From positions 5,473,832 to 5,537,831 of the forward strand of contig NC_064538.1 of assembly GCF_023856365.1 (NCBI RefSeq): a stretch of 64,000 bases of DNA, read 5' to 3'. The stretch is from Brienomyrus brachyistius (taxonomy: Eukaryota; Chordata; Actinopteri; Osteoglossiformes; Mormyridae). Below, piece by piece: positions 24,238 to 32,727 of this stretch; positions within the stretch are counted from its first letter, which is position 1, and each line of letters starts with the position of its first letter. A program made the translations under genes and the position numbers. Below the pieces are notes generated by a model that was given only the letters and a program-made list of their open reading frames with translations, was not told the DNA's origin and searched no databases.

Positions 24238-24543
24238 CAGGACTGGGCTGGTCATCTGGCAGACTGGGCATTGGGGTTATGGGCCAGCAAAATCTGCTCC
24301 TCGGACCAACAAATTCTACAACACAAGTTCTATTTGGCTTATCTATTTAGATGATAAGTCCTATTTAGATTTTCTTTTTAGTTTATTTCGGATAAATTTA
24401 AATTTTTTGTTTTAGAAATATTGCAAAAAATTCAATATGATTTTTAAAAAAATATCATGCAGCCCTAGAGTGCATGTGTAAGTAGGTATAGGCCTGTATG
24501 GGCAAAAGCAACAGGGCTGATTTTTAATCCCAGTCCAGCCCTG
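24238..24543. mobile_element. Possible MITE
   Basis: The left end CAGGACTGGGCTGG and the right end CCAGTCCAGCCCTG form an imperfect inverted pair about 300 bp apart, with an AT-rich interior. Flanking 8-mers (CCATAGTA and CCTTTCTT) do not match, so target duplication is not shown. It would lie in the ccn5 3' UTR or just downstream of the gene. Confidence 0.4.
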
Positions 24544-24629
24544 CCTTTCTTCCAAGGACATGGATAGCAGATAAGGGTATGAATGCATGTTGTGGTATTA
24601 AAATATGGAAAAGAGATGAATATGGGCAC

Positions 24630-24932
24630 TTAGACGTAGAATAACTGGAATGCAGTGCGGACAGGCGCGGGCCTCCGGGGGGCAGTGTTGAGCAGCTGGG
24701 GACAGTGGTAGTGACAGGAACAGGAGTCGACGGCCATGACGGGATGCCTCAGCAGGCCACCTCGCGGGCAGTGGAACATCACCCAGACCGTGCGGGTGCG
24801 GTACGGAGTGCAGCAGCGGCCATCGGAGCAGATACCACAGTACCGGGGGCGGTAGAGTCGTATGCTGTGGCAGCCCTGGTACTCCAGCCGTTCCGGCTGC
24901 GCAGACCTGTAGCTGGGCTCACAGCGCTTTGG
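24630..24932 (-). CDS. ccn5: ccn5 exon 5 (CT cystine-knot domain)
   Basis: 303 bp including the TAA stop at 24630-24632. The acceptor GTGCCTGCAG precedes CCAAAGCGC, phase 0, in frame with exon 4. It encodes [27 protein letters not shown] and DSCSCHYHC with all ten CT cysteines. The frame is intact and there is no sign of decay. Confidence 0.92.
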   Translation of the reverse strand, partial: PKRCEPSYRSAQPERLEYQGCHSIRLYRPRYCGICSDGRCCTPYRTRTVWVMFHCPRGGLLRHPVMAVDSCSCHYHCPQLLNTAPRRPAPVRTAFQLFYV

Positions 24933-27900
24933 CTGCAGGCACATGCAGAACAGACTGCATTGGAACCTGTGTTGCAATGCTCAAGCCAATATAAAGTCAA
25001 GACTGTTTTCCAAATTGACAGGCAGATTTCCCAAATTCCCTCAGTCCACTTCTTTTTGTTGGTGTTTCAGAGATGAGACTGCCGGTGACCTAAACTCAGG
25101 CTTCCTCATCATATCTTACAGTACTGGGAACCAAAACTCACTCAGTTGGGGCTATGTAGTCTCTGGCTTATTATCCATCTTGAGTTAATGAATCTAGCCT
25201 AGCTTTTACTACAGGCATGATCACTAGATTACGATTGGACCCAAATAGTCACATGACACATGCCGTTAGAACGTATAATGTGTAATGTTTACAAAACATA
25301 CGGCTTGCCTTAACTTTAAATAGAATTATAATCTTATTGTGTTAATTGTAAAATGAAAATTAGGTTTTGTAACATTAGTAATGTAACAAGAGCTCAACAG
25401 GCTGCATCTGCAGCAGTGGGTTGGGGTCGGGTTTGGGCTCGGGTTTGGGTTCAGGTGGATTTCACAATTCCATTTTCCGGAACCACGGCATGAGATGTGA
25501 ATGATTGTAACACGCTTTCGGTTTCACTATTAGAATTCTGAAGCCACGATTCTAATGCTTTCGTTAATACGGGGTTCCCCCTGGCACAGCTCTGCAAAAC
25601 TTAGCCACTATCATAAACCATTTACGATAATTACTTGTTCTTTCTGCTGTGAAAAAAAAGTTGTTCTCTGTCACTCTGTTTTTCTCGATCACTTCGCTTT
25701 CATGTGAATGCGAGCAGAAACAAACAGGCAAAGCCCAAACTTGCAGGTGTTAACCACCATCCTATCCAGAGTGTGCTCCAGCCTTGTGACCTGTTCTGTC
25801 TAAGATAGACTCCAGAGACCCTAGCAAACCTGACCAGCATAAGAGGTTTACCTTTAACAAATTCCAGTTGCAGGGGGGGACCAGGGACAATCATGGAACG
25901 CAGTCAGTTGTTCAAAGCCATTCAGTCAACTTCCAGAATGACATAGATTCCCCCAAAGACCACTGTTGTTTAGCAAACTAGTACAACTTTACTTTGAAAG
26001 GGGCAAAAATGTTTTTCCAATGTGTCATTTTGCTACATTTCATATAAAAGTGAAAATAGAATAAATTTAATTGTCCACAGTCTACACTATTAAACTTATT
26101 TTGTGGTACAGGCTGCATGTGACCAATTGAACAAATAGACAATGATAGGCGATGGAGGCCAAGGGAACTGGGGGGGGCACCCACCTTAGGGACCCTGAGG
26201 GGAGCCCCCTGGCAGGGTCGCACCTGGCACAGCCGGCTGTGCAGCTCCAAGTGACAAGCCCGATTCTGGTTGGAAACACGGGTGGATATTCCTGGGCCGC
26301 AGGTCTGTGAGCAGGGACTCCACGCTGTGCTCTGCTCGATGCAGTTGGAAAGAGGGACCTGGCTCTGACTGGAGACGTCCATCCTTGTGCCATTTAGCCT
26401 GTAGGCTAAATAAGAACTACCCATGTTTCGACTGCAACCAGTTCCATTCCCAAAACATCCATTTTCGTCAGATATAAGAATGCCTGCTTCTCAGTAACCC
26501 TTGGAGCTGCTGTCTGTCTGGGAAGTACGAGATTCCCAATCTATTATCTCAAGCACTACGCAAAATATTTTACAGAAAGTGCAGGAAATGCAAGATAAGC
26601 TCAAATCAGAGCAATGAGCAGGAGGAGAATAATAATCTTGAGTTTCACATTCAGCCATTGTGCATTTTAAGATTTTTGAAGACGTTTTTCATAGGAAGGA
26701 AATGCTCCATTGTAGGGTATAGACTCCCACACGCAAACACCTATCAAGGTCAAGTTAGAGATATCAGTTTACTGAACCACATATTTGGGACTATGGGAGA
26801 AACCAGGCTACCCACAATGTAAGGGGAACATGCAAGCTGCACACTCCCAGCAGGGGATGGAAGTCAAACCTTTAAGGTGAGGCAGCAGGGCAGCCCACCT
26901 AGTCACTGAAGAAGATGTACTATATGGACAAAAGTATTGGGACACACCGTTTAATTATTGAATTCAACTGTTACCATGGCCCTGCAATAAAATTCAGCAC
27001 CTAACCATGCAGTCAGGTTTATAAACATTTGTGAAATAATGGTTATTTCTGAAAAGCTCACTGCATACAAACACGTTACTGTCATAGGATGCCACCTTCC
27101 TGGTCAGTTCGTGAAATTTCCTCCTTGCCAGATATTCCACGGTCAACTATAAGTGGCACTATTGCAAAGTGGAAGCGTTTAGGAACAACAGAAACTCAGC
27201 CACACAGTGGCAGACCATGGAAAATAGCAGAGCAGGGTGACATAGTGCTGAGGCGCATAGTGCGTAAAAGACATCAACGCCCTGTTGACTCATTTACTGC
27301 AAAATTCCAGACCTCCTCTGGCATTAGCTACAGCACAGAAACTGTGCCTCTGGAGCTTCATGGAATGGGCTTCCAAGGACACGCAGCTGCATGCAAGCCT
27401 CATGTCACCAAGCACAATACCAAGAGCTGGATGGAGTAGTGTGAAGCACACCACCTCCTGGTAAAGCACACCACCTCCTGGTAAAGCACACCACCTCCTG
27501 GTGAAGCACACCACCTCCTGGTAAAGCACACCACCTCCTGGTGAAGCACACCACCTCCGAACTCTGGGGCAGTGGAAACGTGTTCTGTGGAGTGACGAAG
27601 CATGCTTCTCTGTCTGGCAGTCTGATGGATGAGTCTGGGTTTGGCACATACCAGGAGAACGTTACTTGCCTGATTACATTGTGCCAGTTGTAAAGTTTAG
27701 TGGACTAGGGATTGTGGTATGGGATTGTTTGTCAGGGACTGGGCTAGACCCCTTTGTTCCAGTGAAGGGAACTCTTAATGCTTCAGCATACCGAGGCATT
27801 TTGGACAATTCTATGCTCCCGGCTTTGTGGGAGCGGTTTGGGAAGGTGCTTTATGTCCCAGCATGACTGTGCCCCAGTGCACAAAACAAGGTCTATAAAG

Positions 27901-30457
27901 ACATGGTTGGGTGACTTTGGTGTGGAAGAACTTGACTGGCCCACACAAAGCCCTGACCTCAACTCCATCAAACACCTTTGAAATGAACTAGAATGGAGAC
28001 TGTGAGCCAGGCCTTCATAGCCAACATTAGTGCCTGTCCTTATAAATGCTCTTCTGGGTGAATGGGCAAAAATTCCCACAGACACACTCCAAAATCTTAT
28101 GGAAAGTCTTCCCAGAAGAGTGGCAGCTGTTATAAATGCAAAGGGGGGAGGCAACTACATATTTGTCATGCCCCCCCTCATCTACCTCGTGTGGATTCCC
28201 CGTGTTCACCAGCTGTTTCTTGTTGTTGTCATTTAGTCCAGTGTATTTAAGTTCGCGTTTAAGTATGTTTCCCCAGTACGGTCATTAACGTTGTGTGTGT
28301 TTTGCAGTGTGTTACTCCGCAAATAAATCCCTTTTGTTCATATTCACGGCTTCCTGCGCTTGCTTCCGTGTGCCAGATGTGACAATATTGATGCTTGTGG
28401 ATTTAGAATGGGATGGGAAAGTTCCTGCAGGTGTAACGGCTTGGTGTTCCAGTGCTTTTGTTCACATAAAGTAGTTAACAAAAATTTGAAAGCACGAATG
28501 AAACAAAGCTCTTGTGATTAGTATCTTGTGTGTGCATCGAGCTAGCGTACCTCGGAGGGTGTTCTGGAGGACGCTGTTGTCCGTATTCTCACAGACCCAT
28601 TCCTTACAGCACTTCCCTGGCAGCCGGATGTGCTGGGGATGTGGGCAGTCTGCACTGGGCAGCTGCACTTCGTCGCTGCAGAGGGGCACGCAGGTCACAC
28701 CCCCTCCGGCACAGCGGCATTGCAGGCCACATGACGGCTGGAACACCTGGCCCTCCTGGTACGTCTCTCCATTGAGCTCACAGCCCAATTCCTCCTGACC
28801 TGCGGTCCACAAGGGGAAGAACGATCACATTGCGACAAGGGAACCGCCTTGTCAGTGGCGTGATGGCAGCTCCGGGAGATGATGCTCTGCTCAGTAGTTT
28901 GTGACACTTCGGGGTGCCGGGCTTTTACAGCGATGTCAGCATGATCTGTCACCCTGCCAGAAGGGCTTCAGCGGAAATATGTCAACACTTGCCATGGATA
29001 CAAAAGTTGTGATGTTTGCACAGCTCAAGTTGGTGTAAAGGCCACACTTTTCCCAGATTCTACTTGGCATGCCAATCTGGTGGAGTACCGGGTAAGGATG
29101 CCATCTCCTTTTTGGATCCTGTCTCTGGCATGGGACACTCGAGATCCCGCAGGTACTCACTGACACACTCTCCTGGGCCGCCTGGAAAGCTAGCACTGTA
29201 GTCACACTGCAGTCCCCGTTGGGCATCACACAGGTGTTTGTCGTCACATGTCTCGCCTTGCTGCCTGGCACAGACCCGGCAGCAGCGGCAGCCGTCCAGG
29301 ACCAGGGGGACACCGGCAGGGCAATGGGGTGGAGACCTGGCACAGTAACAAGGGCCTCCACACATCTGGCAGCATACCTGACACAGAGGTGACAAAGTCA
29401 GCACCTCAGCCCTCATTGGCTCACAGACCATCTTGGGCAGCTGGGTGATTGGCTATTTGAAGGGAACTGGAAGAGTCCATTTCCAAAATTGGCACAATGC
29501 TCATCCGGTACACTAATCAAATACTTTGACAAATATCTTGTGTGTGTTATGTTGTGTCGGCAACACATTTTACGGTCTATTTGTGCTCAGATGTTTTATA
29601 GACTTTGAATACAATCACAGCATGAAAATGTTACGAGACCTGAGACCTACATCCTTGGAATCCTATTCATAGACTAAACCTGTTTCCAATTATTTTGGAG
29701 GACTGGAGCCAAACCTGAACACGAAAATTGTACATTGAGAGCTGAACTATTGCTATTCATTTTGGGAGAGCAGATCACTTGCCAAGAATTTTGTTTTTTT
29801 TTTTTTTTGGTCGGGAGGGTTGACAGGTTGAACACTGTGTCCCTCATTTGCTCATTGGTCATAAAAATGTCATTGATCCATACTTCTGCTACGGTCACCA
29901 TTGATAAGCCCGACTACCAGAGTCATCTATGAGCTATATTATTTTTGGACAGTCATCGTTGCTGATTCCAGCTGCCACAATTTTAATATCCCTACAATAT
30001 ATTGCCAAGAAAATGACTTAACATGGATAAAATGTGTCACTTGTGGACTCTGGCAGTGAGATGTGCCTGGGATAGGCTCAGGAATGCTAATGGCTTAGGA
30101 GTAAACTTACCTTAGAGAACTATGAAAACACTATACATCACATCATTATTGTTACATTTAGCAATATGAAGTGTTAGTATTGTGATGTTATTAATATTGC
30201 ATTACCATCCCACATTTACTTAGGAAACTTCTAATACATTTTATTATTCATGTCAATTTTTGCACTTTAATGTTAGACATCATCTAGGATAAATCCCTAC
30301 TGAAGATAATGTCTGGGGTTGTAACTTGTTCCTAATCTGTCTGGTTCCTTAAGCACATCTCCCCCTGCTGGCTGTAACCCTCAAAGCAGATTTGTAGCCT
30401 CACCTGTGAGATTGCGCAGAAGAGCAGAATCCAGGATGGCACAGCGTGCCGCTGCAT
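24630..30457 (-). CDS. ccn5: CCN5 (WISP2)-like matricellular protein with full four-domain layout
   Basis: Five exons, minus strand: 30457-30404, 29377-29161, 28799-28551, 26405-26185 and 24932-24630. Phases join cleanly (0, 1, 1, 0) to give 347 residues, the usual CCN length. Order: signal peptide (1 to about 18), IGFBP domain (about 19-90; [17 protein letters not shown]), von Willebrand type C domain (about 95-165; [15 protein letters not shown] and GKCCKEWVC), TSP1 domain (about 195-235; [25 protein letters not shown]), and CT cystine knot (about 248-347; ten cysteines, [12 protein letters not shown] and CSCHYHC). The IGFBP, VWC and TSP1 domains match human CCN5 more closely than CCN1-4. 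CCN5 is a secreted modulator of growth-factor and integrin signalling. Mammalian CCN5 ends after TSP1, whereas here a CT exon is present with good splice sites. The gene is divergent to ada, as in human. Intron 3 carries a Tc1 element. Confidence 0.94.
25001..26184. other. ccn5 intron 4
   Basis: The intron runs from donor GTGGGT next to 26185 to acceptor CTGCAG next to 24932. No repeat or other coding sequence was recognised, apart from a GGGTTTGGG-rich stretch at about 25423-25456. Confidence 0.6.
26185..26405 (-). CDS. ccn5: ccn5 exon 4 (TSP1 domain)
   Basis: 221 bp. The acceptor TTCTTATTTAG gives the phase-1 junction, and the exon opens AYRLNGT, matching the AYRL start common to this exon in other CCN genes. 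Using the next AG (CTACAG) would hit a stop at once. It ends RVPK at AAG before donor GTGGGT, phase 0. Confidence 0.92.
27439..27558. repeat. 20-bp tandem repeat inside the Tc1 transposase
   Basis: Six tandem copies of a unit like GTAAAGCACACCACCTCCTG interrupt the transposase reading frame. One copy of the unit appears to be native transposase sequence that has been amplified. Confidence 0.95.
28164..28384. mobile_element. Solo LTR (221 bp) with 5-bp target duplication
   Basis: The segment begins TGTCATG and ends GATGTGACA (5'-TG...CA-3'). It is flanked by ATATT on both sides (28159-28163 and 28385-28389). It contains a TATA-like TGTATTTAAG and AATAAA (about 28321), as expected in an LTR. 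No internal retroelement sequence is present, so it fits recombination between two LTRs. It interrupts the 3' part of the Tc1 element and is therefore younger. Confidence 0.85.
28551..28799 (-). CDS. ccn5: ccn5 exon 3 (VWC domain)
   Basis: 249 bp. Acceptor CCGCAG, donor GTACGC, phase 1 at both ends. It encodes a von Willebrand type C domain running from [11 protein letters not shown] to GKCCKEWVC, followed by a short linker. Confidence 0.93.
29161..29377 (-). CDS. ccn5: ccn5 exon 2 (IGFBP domain)
   Basis: 217 bp. The acceptor ...CTCTGTGTCAG precedes GTATGCTGC and the donor is GTGAGT after one base of the next codon. It encodes the Cys-rich IGFBP domain with GCRCCRVC, a variant of the canonical GCGCCxxC with one Gly replaced by Arg. 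Confidence 0.93.
30404..30457 (-). CDS. ccn5: ccn5 exon 1 (signal peptide)
   Basis: Starts at ATG 30457-30455 and encodes [18 protein letters not shown], a signal peptide with hydrophobic core WILLFCAI. It ends CAG before donor GTGAGG, phase 0. An in-frame upstream ATG at 30574 would bury the signal peptide behind 39 charged residues, and lies upstream of the TATA-like box, so it is not chosen. Confidence 0.88.
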
Positions 30458-30547
30458 CGCGTCCCCCCTCCGGCTGCCCGATGCGTAGCTCTTCCGTCCT
30501 CCCAGAGTTCGCTGCTGCTGCTGTTCCTGCTGGCGTTTCCACTGACG

Positions 30548-30573
30548 TTTATAAAGGCCGGCCTCTGATGTCA
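30548..30573 (-). promoter_or_regulatory. ccn5: ccn5 core promoter candidate: TATA box and CRE-like site
   Basis: On the minus strand TTTATAAA (30555-30548) lies about 90 bp upstream of the ccn5 start codon. A CRE-like TGACATCA (30573-30566) lies 10 bp further upstream. Position and spacing suit a TATA-driven inducible promoter, but no transcription start is shown. Confidence 0.55.
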
Positions 30574-30849
30574 CGGACTGACTGCACTGTAAACAGCCAC
30601 TGGATAGCGATCAGAAATGTTTCGAATTCCTCATCTCTCTTAGTTATTTCCACTCACTTCCAGCCAGCTCCCCCCCCCCCCCCCCCAAATGTTTCAGTCT
30701 GCTGAGATGAACTAAAACATTACATACACATTGCTGCCTGTTGGTATCTTAAAATTGAAGTATAAAACATTTCTGGTATACTTACTGATTTACAGATGTC
30801 TTTTTTATTTGTTAATGTTATTTTCCATCATCTGATTGCAGCATCTCGG

Positions 30850-31530
30850 GTTGGAGGCACTGTTGCAGGCAGAAAAGGTAGCGGTGGCTTCCTGGCACAC
30901 CGTGAGGGACTGAGCTGGTGCCTGAAGGTGCTCCAAGATGGCAGCAGTGGGCAGGATTGTTTAATATGTTCTCCAGTCCTGCTTGCTGAAATTGCTTCCT
31001 GAGGGTCAAACGTCATTCCTATGATGGAGCTGACCTTCCTAATGAGTTTGTTTAGATATTTGCTATCATCTGAACTTATCTGGCAGACCATAACATAGAG
31101 AGATATACTTGCCATTATGTGCCTAACTTGTAAAACATGTCCAGCCACGTGCTGCACAAGTCAGAAGATCTAAGCCTCCTCAGAATGTAGCGTCTGCTCT
31201 GGTTCTTCTTGCATGCTGCCTCTGTGTTGGGTGCTCAGTCGAGCTCACTGTTCAGGTGGATCCCCAGGCACTGGTTTCCGATGTAATCAACTATTTGGTG
31301 TTGAAGACACGTGCCAGCAAGCTCTGTGGGGTCTTTCAGTACCTGTTCTCCCACACCCTGAGTCTGTAGAAGGTGCCTCTGCCCTGGAAGACATCTTGTG
31401 TGGTCTAAGGGTGTTCCAGCTCAGTATGGACTTCAGACCACCGTCTACATGCACTTTATGTATCTTGCTGCTCTGTGCAACAGAATTTCAACTTGGGATC
31501 AATAAAGTCCTTCTTTTGTTATCATCTTAT
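30850..31530 (-). mobile_element. LINE-like remnant
   Basis: Minus-strand reading near 31240-31290 gives sequence resembling the YLGIHLNSELD segment of non-LTR retrotransposon polyproteins, broken by stops. A TTGGGATCAATAAAGT motif at about 31492-31508 is typical of retroposon 3' ends, but in plus orientation, so more than one fragment may be joined. Ends are not defined. Confidence 0.45.
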
Positions 31531-31616
31531 CCTACCCTAGAAAACCACCAGCAACTCCCTTGTGTAGATGATGGTGCGTTGCAGTTGGTTCTCCCTGCGC
31601 CATAAGACAAAGTCCT

Positions 31617-32719
31617 CAGTTAGAGTCCTGTAGTCTGTACCCTATAATAGAAGAGTCATCAAAGGAATCCTGTCGGTAGCAGGAGTTTGGGCTTGTTAGT
31701 GTTGCGGCGGAGTCTGGGAGCCTCCCTACCTGGCATGTGTTAGTTGAATTCCCCTGAGCTTGATCCGGAGTTTGGAGAGGCTGAATGGTATTGAATGCAC
31801 CAGGCTTGTAGGCAGACATAAACGCTGGGGGAGGGGGGATCTTCACTTTAAGCCTAGCAATAGGTCCATCTCAGTAGATTGCTAAATGGGGGGGGGGGGG
31901 GGAATTGTTCGATTTTGCAGAATCGGGGATGGGGATTCAAATTTTGGGGGAGGGCTCAACCCTGTAATTTCACTAACTGGCTATTTGCCTGGTAGGGAGC
32001 AAATATATTTTGGGTGGTGGGAGGGGTGGCTCAAACATGTAAGTTTCCTACGTGGCTGTGTGTTTGGAACACACTAGAGAAGTCAAAGAACATGGTTCTG
32101 GCAATGGTACTGGCTTGGCCCAGATGTGAGCAGGCTTTATGGAGATATATAGATTCAGAAGAACATCCACATCTATGTGTGCCTGTTAGCCAAGCTACAA
32201 GGAATCAAGGTGGTTTGTGAACATAATTGCTTCAGGACCAGCTACTCAAAAGGTCTTCATTATACGTGACGTGACAGCAACTGTCCAAATGGGCACTGCA
32301 GTAACCCTGTTTTTTCTCCTGCAATCACAGAGGGTGTCTTCTAGAGCCAGGGTGTCTTCTGCAGGCTCGGGGAGAATAGTTCCTGAGTAGTTCCTGATGG
32401 GTCCCATACTGTACGTCTGAAGAGTCACTGGATCATTTCTTCAGAGTGAGGAAGTTGCAGGGGGGTGTGAAGATAGTGGAGTGGGGATGAGTCAATGTAG
32501 ATCCTGAAACACCCTCAGTCGACAGAGTCGGCTGTTGGTGTTAGGAAGGGTCTGACTGACAAGTGAGAGTCAAGTCTATTGCTGAAGAGATTGAGATATA
32601 GATACAGGCTTGTCTGTGCTCCCCTCCACCACGAGGTTTCCAGCCAGCCTGTAAGCAGTGATGCTCCTCATCCCATTCCACGCTCCTTTCATGCTGTTCC
32701 AGTTTAGCTTGTGCTCCAG
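31617..32719 (-). mobile_element. LINE polyprotein remnant (part 2, after the hAT insertion)
   Basis: Minus-strand translation just left of the hAT element reads DKLEHKLNWNSMKGAWNGM and then AYRLAGNLVVEGSTDKP. This is the segment between endonuclease and reverse transcriptase in fish non-LTR elements. Further left the frame decays. It continues the fragment at 35526-35690, from which it is separated by the hAT insertion. Confidence 0.65.
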
Positions 32720-32727
32720 CTTGTCAC

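Larger units (their letters stand above)
26918..28473 (+). mobile_element. Tc1-like element with internal expansion and nested LTR
   Basis: Lies in ccn5 intron 3, opposite to the gene. The left end is TATATGGACAAAAGTATTGG and the right end GCTTTTGTTCACATAAAGTA. The plus strand retains Tc1 transposase pieces: a paired-type helix-turn-helix ([19 protein letters not shown], then [12 protein letters not shown]), [20 protein letters not shown] sequence near 27585, and a C-terminal part near 27870-28130. Frames are broken by stops, by a 20-bp tandem expansion at 27439-27558 and by a solo LTR at 28164-28384. It is not active. Confidence 0.9.
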
